Assembly: GCA_050259235.1 (NCBI GenBank)
Contig: JBLNAG010000003.1
Location: 1 to 64,000 of the forward strand
Direction of reading: 5' to 3'
Source of the DNA: UBA5364 sp050259235
Lineage (GTDB): Bacteria; Bacillota_I; Bacilli_A; RF39; UBA660
Length of the DNA stretch: 64,000 bases
Shown: positions 31,663-40,927 of the stretch, one piece after another
Position numbering within the stretch: the stretch's first letter is position 1
Layout of the letters: each line of letters opens with the position of its first letter
Made by a program: the position numbers and the translations under genes
The notes under the pieces: model-generated
The model's database searches: none
What the model saw: the letters and a program-made list of their open reading frames with translations, nothing else
What the model was told of the DNA's origin: nothing

Positions 31663-34151
31663 ATTCTTTTAATTCTTTTAACCAATTTTACTGCTTCATA
31701 CCAGAATACTGATAAAAATGCTATTACAATTGTATATGTCATTTCTTTTAAAGTAAGGGCTTGTAACTTCAAGAATGAATTTAAAGGAGTATATATTATA
31801 ATTATAATCCCTAAAATCATAAGTGTATTAATTAGTACCATTACTTTATCTTTAATGATTTTCTTCATTGATTCAAATGCATAATCATAATTACTTGAAT
31901 TAACTTGAACTAAAAATATATTACTAATCATGATAATTAATAAAGCCATCGTTCTTGCTAAAGTTGCATCAGTATCTACTAAGAAATAATATGTTCCAAA
32001 TGATGAAGCAAATATAACTAATCCTTGCATAAAACTCTTAATTAAAGTTTTTCTATCTACAATATTATTTTTAACATTTCTAGGTTTTCTTTCCATAATA
32101 TTAGATTCTGCTGGTTGTCTTTCTAGAACAATTGAACAAGTTGGATCAATTATAAGTTCCAATAAAACAACATGTAGTGGTAAAAGCATTAGGCTTGCTG
32201 GATTAATTCCAAGTAGTGGTGCTAATAAGGAAGATAAGGCAATAGGAATATGAATTACGAAAATATAACCTACTGCTTTTCTAATATTATCGTATATTCT
32301 TCTTCCATCTTTTATAGTATCAACTATCGTACTAAAATTATCATCCATAAGAATTAAGTCAGCAGCTTCTCTTGAAACTTCACTACCACGTTTTCCCATA
32401 GCAATACCAATATCTGCTTGCTTAAGAGCAGGTGCATCATTAACACCATCACCTGTCATAGCAACTATTTCACCATTTGCTTGGAAAGCATTAACTATTC
32501 GCATTTTATGTTCAGGTATAACCCTTGAAAAAATGGAAACATCTTTTACTTTTTTTCTTAATTCTTTATCAGACATGTTATTAAGCATATCACCAGTAAT
32601 AATATTTTCTACATTTTCCATACCAATTTTACTTGCAATAGAAGATGCAGTAGTTCCATTATCACCTGTTATCATAACAACCCTTACACCTGCTTTTTTA
32701 CAAAGCTCAATATCTTCAGCAACTGTATCACGAGGTGGATCAATTAAACCAACTAATCCAACATAATTTAGACTAGTGTCTTCTAATTTTTCTTCTAAAT
32801 TTTCTACATTTTTATATTCATTAGAAGCAACAGCAATTACTCTTAATCCTTTTTGTTGCATTTCTAATATTTCTTTATCTATTTCCTTAATTTCCTTTTT
32901 ATCTAAATTACAAATTTTAATAATACTTTCTGGTGACCCTTTAGCAGATAAAATTATTTTATTATCAATACTCCATACATGAGCCATCATTTTAGTTTCA
33001 TTACTAAATGGATATTCTTTAACCTTTTCACCAATAAAAATATCCTTTTTAAAAATATCGAATTTTCTAGCATAATGAAACATGGCCTTTTCCATTGGAT
33101 CATATGTTTCTTCTTCACAACATAAGCACATTAATGTAGCAAGAGTTTTTTCTTCATAGTCTTTAGTTATTGTTTCTTCTACTTCCATTTGATTTTTAGT
33201 TATGGTTCCAGTTTTATCAACACATAAAACCGATACTGCCCCTAAAGTTTCTACTGAAGGTAACTTTTTAACTAATGAATTTTTCTTTGCTAATCTCCAT
33301 GCTCCCATTGATAAAAAGATAGTCAATATAACTGGAAATTCTTCAGGAATCATTGCCATAGCAAGAGTAATTCCAGATAAAATACTTTCTATAATTCGGT
33401 CTTTAAAACTATGATCCGGAATATTTAAGAATGTAAATAATCCAACTAAGATAAATAATATAAAGGCAATTATAGCACATAATTTAATTAAACCATCTGT
33501 TTGCTTTTGTAGAGGCGTTTTTACTTGAACAGCTTTATTAATATTGATACCTATTTTACCATATTCAGTTGATGCACCAATCTTATTAACTTTTATTATT
33601 CCTGTTCCTTGTATAACTAGAGTTCCTTGATAACAATAATCATTTCTCCAATAATCTTGACCTTCATAAGGTTTAGTCGTTTTCCAAACCCCTTCTGATT
33701 CTCCCGTAAGGCTAGATTCATCTACTCTAAGTCCACTACACTTAATTACATATCCATCAGCCGGTATTTTAATTCCTTCATAAATAAACATAATATCCCC
33801 TGGAACTAATTCTGAACTGTTTATTTCTATCTTTTCAAAATTTCTAAGGACTGTAATTTTAGGTTCAGATAAGTCTTTTAATGCGTTTAAAGTTTTATCT
33901 GTTTTCCATTCTTGTATTACATCAATTGAAATAATGCCTATTACAAAAACTAGCATAATTATACCATCTCTAGGTTCTCCTAAAAAGAAGTATATAGTAG
34001 CTGCTATTATAAGTAATAAAAACATTGGTTCACAAATAATATGAATAATCTTAATGAGAAAACTTTCCTTTTTTTCTGGAATTATCTCATTTTTACCATA
34101 CTTTTCTTGTAATATTTTGACATCCTCACTAGTTAATCCTTTTTCTAACAT
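31656..34151 (-). CDS. Cation-transporting P-type ATPase behind a metal riboswitch candidate
   Basis: A protein of about 831 residues, P2-type ATPase layout: N-terminal cation domain (LTSEDVKILQEKYGKNEI), actuator loop with TGES, M4 IPEEFPVILTI, phosphorylation motif DKTGTITKN, hinge GDGVNDAPALKQADIGIAMG, then six C-terminal helices. PEEFP in M4 replaces the PEGLP of classic Ca2+ pumps, so the ion may differ. ATG 34149-34151 follows AAAAGGAGAATAAAC; a longer frame upstream has no site and would run into the riboswitch. The leader suggests export of a transition metal such as Fe2+, Co2+ or Ni2+. Confidence 0.85.
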   Translation of the reverse strand: MLEKGLTSEDVKILQEKYGKNEIIPEKKESFLIKIIHIICEPMFLLLIIAATIYFFLGEPRDGIIMLVFVIGIISIDVIQEWKTDKTLNALKDLSEPKITVLRNFEKIEINSSELVPGDIMFIYEGIKIPADGYVIKCSGLRVDESSLTGESEGVWKTTKPYEGQDYWRNDYCYQGTLVIQGTGIIKVNKIGASTEYGKIGININKAVQVKTPLQKQTDGLIKLCAIIAFILFILVGLFTFLNIPDHSFKDRIIESILSGITLAMAMIPEEFPVILTIFLSMGAWRLAKKNSLVKKLPSVETLGAVSVLCVDKTGTITKNQMEVEETITKDYEEKTLATLMCLCCEEETYDPMEKAMFHYARKFDIFKKDIFIGEKVKEYPFSNETKMMAHVWSIDNKIILSAKGSPESIIKICNLDKKEIKEIDKEILEMQQKGLRVIAVASNEYKNVENLEEKLEDTSLNYVGLVGLIDPPRDTVAEDIELCKKAGVRVVMITGDNGTTASSIASKIGMENVENIITGDMLNNMSDKELRKKVKDVSIFSRVIPEHKMRIVNAFQANGEIVAMTGDGVNDAPALKQADIGIAMGKRGSEVSREAADLILMDDNFSTIVDTIKDGRRIYDNIRKAVGYIFVIHIPIALSSLLAPLLGINPASLMLLPLHVVLLELIIDPTCSIVLERQPAESNIMERKPRNVKNNIVDRKTLIKSFMQGLVIFASSFGTYYFLVDTDATLARTMALLIIMISNIFLVQVNSSNYDYAFESMKKIIKDKVMVLINTLMILGIIIIIYTPLNSFLKLQALTLKEMTYTIVIAFLSVFWYEAVKLVKRIKRID

Positions 34152-34174
34152 GTTTATTCTCCTTTTTATAAAAT

Positions 34175-34270
34175 AAAAAATGCAACTATGGTTACATAAC
34201 TGTCCCATAGATGCATTTCCATCTACTGCAATAAAAGCCCGGCTATCTAAAATAGTCCTGTCAGTGTATT
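34175..34270 (-). promoter_or_regulatory. NiCo/czcD-type (Fe2+-responsive 'Sensei') riboswitch candidate with terminator
   Basis: On the minus strand the leader reads CACTGACAGGA, a small hairpin CTAT-TTTA-GATAG, CCGGGC, GCAG, a hairpin TAGATG-GAAA-TGCATCTA, then TGGGACAG. The order ACAGGA / CCGGGC / GGGACAG around short helices is what I recall of the NiCo (czcD) class, later reported to sense Fe2+. The last aptamer helix overlaps the 5' arm of a strong terminator, AAATGCATCTATGG/CCATAGTTGCATTT followed by Ts (34176-34218). Ligand binding would then allow read-through to the pump gene. It is clearly a switch-like leader; the class call is from memory. Confidence 0.6.
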
Positions 34271-34327
34271 ATAATTTGTTCTTGGAAATAAAATTACTTG
34301 TTTTACAAGCAATTTCTTATAATTAAT

Positions 34328-34356
34328 ATTATACTAAAACCTTATATTTTTGTCAA
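34328..34356 (-). promoter_or_regulatory. Promoter of the riboswitch-P-type ATPase transcript
   Basis: A perfect consensus on the minus strand: TTGACA (34356-34351), 17-bp spacer, TATAAT (34333-34328). Confidence 0.85.
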
Positions 34357-34466
34357 TAAATGTGCTCTTTCTTACAATCATATATTGCTTTCCAATTAAT
34401 TCTTATTAATTAATAATCTTTGACATAATATGATATAATTATATCGAAAGTAAATTGGAGGTTTTT

Positions 34467-34940
34467 ATGAAAATCGGAGTTATTGTTTATTCTCAAACAG
34501 GAAATACTTATTCAGTAGCTGAAAAATTACAAAATGCTCTTATCAAAAAAGGACATAAGGTCAATGTTGAAAAGATAGAAGCATTAAGAGATCCTAAGCA
34601 ACCTACTGTTATAAATTTAACTAAGGTACCTGATATAAGTAAGTATGATAGTATTGTTTTTGCTACTTTCGTTGAAGGATTTTGTTTATGTCCAGTAATG
34701 ATTAAATACTTGGATCAAATAAAAACTTTAAAAGGTAAAAGCATTACTGGTTTTGTAACTCAATTCTTCCCTTACTCATGGATGGGTGGAAATCATGCCA
34801 TTAAACAAATGAAAAAGGCATGTGTATTAAAAGATAACAATATATCTATATCAGCAATTGTCAATTGGAAGAACAAAAAACGTGATAAACTTATTGATCA
34901 ATTGATTGAAGATTTTACTAGTTATTATAAAGAGGTGTAG
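34467..34940 (+). CDS. Flavodoxin-family protein
   Basis: A 157-residue flavodoxin-like protein. The FMN phosphate loop is visible as YSQTGNTYSVAEKL at the N-terminus, and later strands include YDSIVFATFVEGF and SITGFVTQFFPYSWMGG. Such proteins carry electrons at low potential or reduce quinones. ATG 34467 is chosen because GGAGG lies 6 bases upstream; an in-frame TTG at 34455 is weaker. One base separates its stop from the start of the FMN-binding gene, so the two probably act together. Confidence 0.88.
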   Translation: MKIGVIVYSQTGNTYSVAEKLQNALIKKGHKVNVEKIEALRDPKQPTVINLTKVPDISKYDSIVFATFVEGFCLCPVMIKYLDQIKTLKGKSITGFVTQFFPYSWMGGNHAIKQMKKACVLKDNNISISAIVNWKNKKRDKLIDQLIEDFTSYYKEV

Positions 34941-34941
34941 T

Positions 34942-35337
34942 ATGAAAAAGAAAACAAAAATAATTTTATTAATCATTTTATGTATAGTTGTACTTGGTTA
35001 CATTATAATGGAAATATCTATGTCAAAGATTGAAAAGAATTTAGAAGGATTAAAAAATACTAGTATAGCAAATATTGATATATCTAAATTAGATGATGGA
35101 GTTTATCAAGGAGAATATGAAATGTTTCCCATTAAGGTATTACTAGAAGTTACAATCGATAATCAAAAAATCACAAATATTGAAATAATTGAACATCAAA
35201 ATGGCAAAGGTGGTAATGCTGAAGCAATTACTGATGATGTTATTGAAGGACAAAGTTTACAAGTAGATACTATTAGTGGGGCAACATATAGTAGTAAAGC
35301 TATCTTAAAAGCCATTGAAAATGCATTGACTAAATAA
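34942..35337 (+). CDS. FMN-binding domain protein (membrane-anchored)
   Basis: A 131-residue protein with an N-terminal membrane anchor (about 5-26) and an FMN_bind domain. DGVYQGEYEMFPIKVLLEVTI is the domain start, and DTISGATYSSKAILKAIENAL contains the S-G-A-T motif where FMN is covalently linked to Thr in RnfG, NqrC and extracellular electron-transfer proteins. It lies outside the membrane. It is paired with the flavodoxin gene. Start chosen at ATG 34942, behind AAAGAGGTG. Confidence 0.88.
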   Translation: MKKKTKIILLIILCIVVLGYIIMEISMSKIEKNLEGLKNTSIANIDISKLDDGVYQGEYEMFPIKVLLEVTIDNQKITNIEIIEHQNGKGGNAEAITDDVIEGQSLQVDTISGATYSSKAILKAIENALTK

Positions 35338-35360
35338 AAATTCCTTATTAGGAATTTTTT
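35336..35360 (+). terminator. Bidirectional intrinsic terminator
   Basis: The stem AAATTCCT-TATT-AGGAATTT is followed by T7 on the plus strand. The opposite strand has A/T flanks and ends the GH18 gene. Confidence 0.75.
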
Positions 35361-36493
35361 TTAATATTAAGTAAAGAACTTAAAACCAAATAATTTTGTG
35401 GAAATATTCGATCAATTGTCCAATAACTTATTCCACCTAAATTATATTTTAATACTAAATTTAATTTAGCTAATATACTTCTAGCATCTTCAAACCAAAC
35501 TTCATGTTCTATACCATTTTGATTAAAATATTTAAAATATGGGGATTGAGATTTGATATCATAGTTTATAGATTGATTATTATCTTTAGCCAAAGTAACT
35601 GCCTCATAATTACTAATGGATCCTGCTAAACTTCCTTCAATATAAGGTAAAGTCCAATCATATCCATAATTGGGAATACCCATCAATATTTTGCTTGGCG
35701 GTATTCTTGTAACAGCATATGATATGACATTTTCCACTAAATTAAGAGGCGCAACTGCCATGGATGGACCACCAGAATATCCCCATTCATAAGTCATAAT
35801 TATAATATGATCAGCTAACTCCCCTATTTTTTTATAATCATGGGCTTCATATAATATTCCCGGTTGATCATCTCTAGTTTTGGGAGCCACAGCCACTGAA
35901 AAAATGTAATTATATTTCTTTATTTCATTTTTTACTTTAGTAAGAAAATTACTATATGCTTCTTTATCTTCTGGATATACATATTCAAAATCAACGTCTA
36001 ATCCTTTATAATCCTTTTTTTTCATAATATCTATAACATTACTAATTAATTTATTTTGAATATCCTCATTATTTAAAATATAATGGGCTAAATCACTATC
36101 AAATCTTTCTCCATCACCAATATTAGTAATAACCATATTAGGAGTTACTTTATATTCTTTAGCTAAAGATATCAATTCATCATCATTAATTGCATTTAAA
36201 CTACCATCAGAATTTACTGAATAACTAAAAATACTAAGATAAGTTAAATGAGGAAGTGCTTTTTTTAGAGTATTTCTATCTATGCTAGGAAAAGCATAAC
36301 CATTAACTTCAATTTTTACAAATTTCTTAATACTTTTATTTGGTATAATAACAAGAGTTTGACCTACAACTAAATCTCGATTAATAGGTATTTCATTATC
36401 GCTTGCTATTTGTCTATAATCCATATTGTATTTTTTAGCAATATCATATAATGAATCACCCTTCTCAACAACATATATTATAATAATTATCAC
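35348..36493 (-). CDS. LysM-GH18 glycosidase (SleL/YaaH-like cell-wall hydrolase)
   Basis: A protein of about 380 residues. A single LysM domain (VVEKGDSLYDIAKKYN to VGQTLVIIP) binds peptidoglycan. The rest is a glycoside hydrolase 18 barrel with the catalytic DxDxE motif in KGLDVDFEYVYPED, plus MTYEWGYSGG and GGISYWTID. Bacillus SleL is an N-acetylglucosaminidase acting on spore cortex fragments. No signal peptide. The GTG at 36493 lies within AGGGGTGA; LysM family starts and spacing point to an ATT at about 36484 as the real start. It is convergent with the FMN-binding gene. Confidence 0.9.
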   Translation of the reverse strand: MIIIIIYVVEKGDSLYDIAKKYNMDYRQIASDNEIPINRDLVVGQTLVIIPNKSIKKFVKIEVNGYAFPSIDRNTLKKALPHLTYLSIFSYSVNSDGSLNAINDDELISLAKEYKVTPNMVITNIGDGERFDSDLAHYILNNEDIQNKLISNVIDIMKKKDYKGLDVDFEYVYPEDKEAYSNFLTKVKNEIKKYNYIFSVAVAPKTRDDQPGILYEAHDYKKIGELADHIIIMTYEWGYSGGPSMAVAPLNLVENVISYAVTRIPPSKILMGIPNYGYDWTLPYIEGSLAGSISNYEAVTLAKDNNQSINYDIKSQSPYFKYFNQNGIEHEVWFEDARSILAKLNLVLKYNLGGISYWTIDRIFPQNYLVLSSLLNIKKNS

Positions 36494-36540
36494 CCCTATA
36501 CTAACAATAAATCTTATGCATTAAGTTATTTATATATATC

Positions 36541-36575
36541 TCAAAAAAAAGATTATAGATAAAATCTATAATCTT
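36541..36575 (-). terminator. Intrinsic terminator of the small membrane protein gene
   Basis: A 12-bp stem (36549-36560 with 36564-36575) is followed by T8 on the minus strand. Confidence 0.8.
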
Positions 36576-36596
36576 GAAAATCAGCCAATAAAGGCT

Positions 36597-36830
36597 TTAT
36601 TGATTACAACGAGGATTACTATTTTTAAAACATACTATATTAATTATAATTAATACAATTGCATTTACTATAATAGCAATAGCTAATCCAATAAAAAATC
36701 CTATTACTATTGATAATAAAACAGCTGCAACTGCTAATCCTATAGCAAGGCCAACTAAACTACCTAAAAGTAAAAATCCTAAATAGAATAATAATATTGG
36801 TAAAGTGAATCTACTAACACAATTGTTCAT
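36597..36830 (-). CDS. Small hydrophobic membrane protein
   Basis: A 77-residue protein consisting mainly of two long hydrophobic stretches rich in Gly, Ala, Ile and Val (LVGLAIGLAVAAVLLSIVIG, then IGLAIAIIVNAIVLIII), with Cys near both ends (NNC and CFKNSNPRCNQ). The ATG at 36828-36830 follows GAGGGGGTGCGCA. A single gene with its own terminator. Family unknown. Confidence 0.65.
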   Translation of the reverse strand: MNNCVSRFTLPILLFYLGFLLLGSLVGLAIGLAVAAVLLSIVIGFFIGLAIAIIVNAIVLIIINIVCFKNSNPRCNQ

Positions 36831-36952
36831 TGCGCACCCCCTCACATTAATATATTAATAATTTCAAATCATAAATAATAAAAAATACTAATTAAAACGA
36901 ATAATTATTAACTTACCTCTAAAATTAACATATATTATAGTGGTGATAGTTT

Positions 36953-37213
36953 ATGATTAATGAAGCAGAGGCTAGATGTATTGCTAATAAATTAGGAGTT
37001 ACATTTGATAAATTCCCTTTCAAAGATTTTTTAGTTGGTCTCAACATTGAATTAGAACATGGAACAGTCAATCCAGAAACTAATGTAACAAATGATGATT
37101 TAGAAATGACCGCTAATATTGCTCTTGCCCATTTGAATGAGTATAATGATTATTATAATAAAGATTATGGATTACCAGCTTTAGAAAGAGCTTTATCAAA
37201 GAAAAAAAACTAG
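36953..37213 (+). CDS. DUF5661-like small protein
   Basis: An 86-residue cytoplasmic protein with the phrases FLVGLNIELEHGT, TNVTNDDLEMTANIALAHLNE and YYNKDYGLPALE, which match what I recall of DUF5661 (ELEHGT...TNVT.DD...IALAHL.E..DYY). Function unknown. The ATG follows GGTGATAGTTT. It ends in a hairpin shared with the convergent P-type ATPase gene. Confidence 0.75.
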   Translation: MINEAEARCIANKLGVTFDKFPFKDFLVGLNIELEHGTVNPETNVTNDDLEMTANIALAHLNEYNDYYNKDYGLPALERALSKKKN

Positions 37214-37227
37214 TATAACTAGTTTTT
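37206..37227 (+). terminator. Shared terminator between the DUF5661 gene and the second P-type ATPase
   Basis: The stem AAAACTAGT-ATA-ACTAGTTTT has A-rich and T-rich flanks, functional in both directions. Confidence 0.75.
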
Positions 37228-39897
37228 ATTTTTATTAAATCTAATTTTTTTATAAATTTCCATAACAATTATTATCGGCAATGCTAGTAAAAATGTATAT
37301 ATAACATCTTTATATGGAATCGTTACTGTATGTAATATATCACTTAAAAAAGAATTTTCAACTACTACTATTTGTAGTATTAATACTATTACTATACAAT
37401 ATATAATAAAGGGATTATTTCTAATGGAAGTCTTAAATATTGAACGATTTTCACTACGACAGTTAAATACATGGACATTTTGCATAAATACCATCAATAA
37501 TAATACATAACTTCTAGCATGTTCAATATCTAAACCTAAATTATCAATTAAATATACCCAGAAAATAAATACAATAATTCCTATAGAAAATCCCGCTAAT
37601 AGTGTTTCCTCTAATAATAAACGATTGAATATTTTTTCATTTGGATCACGAGGTTTTTCTTTCATTATTCCATCTTCTGCTTTTTCAAATGTTAAAGCAG
37701 CATCTTGAATACCATCAGTTACTAAATTTAACCATAATAAATGTACAGCAAGTAATGGCATTGGAAAATTAAATATTATTGCTAAGATACAAAATAATAC
37801 TTCTGCAATACCAGAAGATAATAACATATATATTACTTTTCTAATATTATTATAAGCATTTCTTCCTTCTTCAATTCCTGATATGATAGATAAGAAATTA
37901 TCATCAGTAATAATCATTGTTCCTGTTTCTTTAGCTACATCAGTCCCACTACCCATAGCAATGCCAATATTAGCTGCTTTTAAAGCTGGAGCATCATTTA
38001 CCCCATCACCAGTCACAGCAATAAATTCCCCTTGCCTCTTATATGATTCAATAATTTCTAGTTTTTGCATTGGTGAAACTCTTGTAAAAACTATTTTTTT
38101 TGCAATAAAATTGTCAAATTCTATATGTCCTTTTTTTAACATCACATCAATATCTTCACCAGTTGCTACTTCTTCATATCTATTAACCATTTTTAATTCT
38201 TTTGCAATGGAAAACGCAGTTAATGGATGATCTCCTGTTATCATAATTATTTTTATTCCTGATGCTCTACATTTTGCAATAGCAGATATAGTCTCAGTTC
38301 TAATTGGATCAATAAATCCAATAAGTCCCATTAAAGCTAATTTTGGAATATCTTTTTGATTATATGTTTCACTTTCAATAAACTTTCTTTTAATCCCTTT
38401 AGCTATAGCAATGACACGATAACCTTCTTTAGCTAACTTTTCATTTTGATTATGTAATATTCCTTTATCAATAGGTACTATTTTACCATCTATGTTCATT
38501 GTTTCACAAAACTGTAATATCTTTTCTAATGATCCTTTAGCTGTACAATAAATTTCATCATTTTCTTCATAGAAAACTGCTGAATATTTTTGTTCTGATT
38601 CATATGGAACTGTACCTAATATTTTATTATTAGATGATTCAATTACTCCTACCTTATATCCTAAAGCTTTAAACGCAACATCAATTGAATCACCAAAATT
38701 TCGCCAATTATTATTTTCCTCAGTTAAAAATCCTTCATTATTTAATACTCCGAGTTTAGCAATTTCTTTTACTTCACTTAAATCGTTATTATTCTTATTG
38801 TGAGGAATGATTGTTCCATTTCCATTATATCCTATACCTTCGATACTATAAGATTTATTGCTTGGTAAAACAACTATTTTAGCTGTTTGTTCATTTAATG
38901 TTAACGTCCCCGTCTTATCACTAGCAATAACAGTACAACTTCCTAAACTTTCAACCGAATTTAACTTCTTTACTAAAACATTTCTTTTGGCCATGCGGCT
39001 TGAAGCAATTGATAGTGCTAATGTGACAGCAACTGTTAAACCTTCTGGAATAGCTGAGACAGATAAAGCTACTACAGTAAAAAATAATTCTCTTGGGGCA
39101 TAACCTTTATAATATAAAATAGCGGTAATTATAATGGCAATAATAACAAAAAACTTACTTAACTCTCTCGTAAATTTTTCCATGCGTAGAATAAGAGGTG
39201 ACTTAGTAGTATTTGATAATAATACTTTATTAGCTATCATACCAATTTCTGTATTAATTCCCGTAGCTACTACTACTCCAATACCACGACCTCTTATAAC
39301 AGATGTTCCAGCATATGCCATATTATCCCGATCAGCAATAGCAATGTTCTCATTAATAGTAGTACTAATCTTATTAGATGCTATTGATTCGCCTGTTAGT
39401 ATTGATTCATCAATAGCTAAATTATGAGTACTTATTAATCTCATATCAGCAGATACTTTATCACCAGAATCTAGATAAACAATATCCCCCACTACTAAGT
39501 TTTCAGAATTAATAACTTTTTCTTCATTATCTCTTAAAACATTTGCATCTACTCTGATAAGTTTTCTTAAACTTTCGGCACTCTTTTCTGCTTTCCATTC
39601 TTGAACTGTTCCTAAAATAACATCAATTAAAATAACTAATACTATAAAGAGAGCATCTAATTTTTCGCCAATCATCAACGATAAAAAGATAGTTACAATT
39701 AAAATTATTGTTACTGGATTTAGAAATTGACGGAAACATATTTTTACTATTCCATCTCTTTTTCCTTTAGGTAATTTATTTTTACCATAATAATTAATTC
39801 TCTTTTCTGCTTCAGTATCAGTTATTCCATAAAGAGAAGTATTAAGCGCTTCTAATACATACTCTTTATCTTTGCTGTGTCACAGTTCATTTTTCAT
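37219..39897 (-). CDS. Ca2+-type P-type ATPase with in-frame UGA at codon 6
   Basis: A full-length P2A-type pump of about 892 codons. It has TGES, M4 IPEGLTVAVTLAL with the Ca2+-pump PEGL motif, phosphorylation motif DKTGTLTLNE, GDGVNDAPALKAANIGIAMG and six C-terminal helices. The best start is ATG 39895-39897, with AGAGGTAGGAT before it. Codon 6 is UGA (39880-39882), after which the frame continues without a break through the conserved N-terminal region (LNTSLYGITDTEAEKRINYYGKNKLP) to the end. Relatives often have Trp-His here, and the next codon is His. Without suppression, translation could start only at 39678, removing the first cytoplasmic segment and helix. It is therefore a recent nonsense allele, a base-calling error or a read-through case. 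Confidence 0.8.
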
Positions 39898-39908
39898 ATC
39901 CTACCTCT

Positions 39909-40823
39909 TTACTTAAACAATCTATTTATATTCTTTGATGGAAGCATTATCTTAACATTTTTCATTACTTTAATATTAAAATTAGTAGTATTATCAGGTA
40001 ATGCTTCACCATCTATACACCATGCCTTTTTTGGAGGTTCAGCAAAAATAATATCTAATTCATTTGTTTTATGAAAATAAAATCCCGGAACCTTAGTTAT
40101 ATCACTAGTTTTTAAGTAATATAAACTTTTTATGATATCTTTTTGTCTAGTTAAATTACAAAATAATACTTCAAATTGATCATCATCTAATTTAACATCC
40201 TTATAAAAGTTATTTATACCAGCAATTCTATTAGCATTAGATATAAGCATAAAAGAATATAAACCCCTATATGTTTCACCATTACATTTATATGTTAAAT
40301 CATATAAATGAGTTTTCAATCTAAAACTCTTAAATCCTTCAAATAAATATGCCAAATAACCTATTTTCTTTTTTAAATCTCTTGATGTTTCATAAGGTAC
40401 ATTCATAAATTTACCAAAACCAGCCACATATACAAATGGATGATTATTAATTAAGCATATATCAATACCTTTTACTTCACCATTCAATAACAATTTTAAG
40501 TTAGTAATTGGGTTTCTACCATAGCCAAACATCGCACCAACATCATTGGTAGTTCCTACTGGTATATGAGCTAATAGTAATCTGTCATCTCTTTCAAAGT
40601 TACCAGTTATAGCTTCATTAAAGGTACCATCCCCACCTACTGAAATAACAATATCTGTTTTCTCAAGATTTCTCATTATTTCTTGAGCATGTCCTTTGTA
40701 TTCAGTGTGAATAATGGTTGGTTCATAATCATGTTTAATTAGTAAGTTTTCAAATTCATTAATAAAATTACTATTTAAGTTTTTCCCGCTATTTGGATTA
40801 TATATAACAGTACATTTTTTCAT
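39909..40823 (-). CDS. Diacylglycerol/lipid kinase (DagK/YegS family)
   Basis: A 304-residue cytoplasmic lipid kinase. It opens with KKCTVIYNPNSGKN, followed by the nucleotide-binding VISVGGDGTFNEAITG and IPVGTTNDVGAMFGY (in place of PxGTxND). The C-terminal domain ends ...WCIDGEALPDNTTNFNI with the DGE motif. The enzyme phosphorylates diacylglycerol, or a related lipid, to recycle it into phospholipid synthesis. It lies just upstream (in transcription) of the second P-type ATPase gene, 11 bases away. Confidence 0.92.
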   Translation of the reverse strand: MKKCTVIYNPNSGKNLNSNFINEFENLLIKHDYEPTIIHTEYKGHAQEIMRNLEKTDIVISVGGDGTFNEAITGNFERDDRLLLAHIPVGTTNDVGAMFGYGRNPITNLKLLLNGEVKGIDICLINNHPFVYVAGFGKFMNVPYETSRDLKKKIGYLAYLFEGFKSFRLKTHLYDLTYKCNGETYRGLYSFMLISNANRIAGINNFYKDVKLDDDQFEVLFCNLTRQKDIIKSLYYLKTSDITKVPGFYFHKTNELDIIFAEPPKKAWCIDGEALPDNTTNFNIKVMKNVKIMLPSKNINRLFK

Positions 40824-40892
40824 AATACACTCCTTCTTGGGTAAGAATTATCCAATATAATTATACTATACTTAATAGAATTAACCAAGAAA

Positions 40893-40922
40893 AAAATTTA
40901 TATGACATATCATATAAATTTT
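40893..40922 (-). terminator. Intrinsic terminator of the MacB-like gene
   Basis: A 13-bp stem (40893-40905 with 40910-40922) is followed by a T-run on the minus strand. Confidence 0.75.
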
Positions 40923-40927
40923 ATTTT

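Noticed and set aside
34175..34270. yybP-ykoY (Mn2+) or M-box (Mg2+) riboswitch before the first ATPase
   Set aside because: The conserved GGGGAGUA/CUACUGA elements of yybP-ykoY and the long conserved M-box core are not seen; the NiCo-like order fits better.
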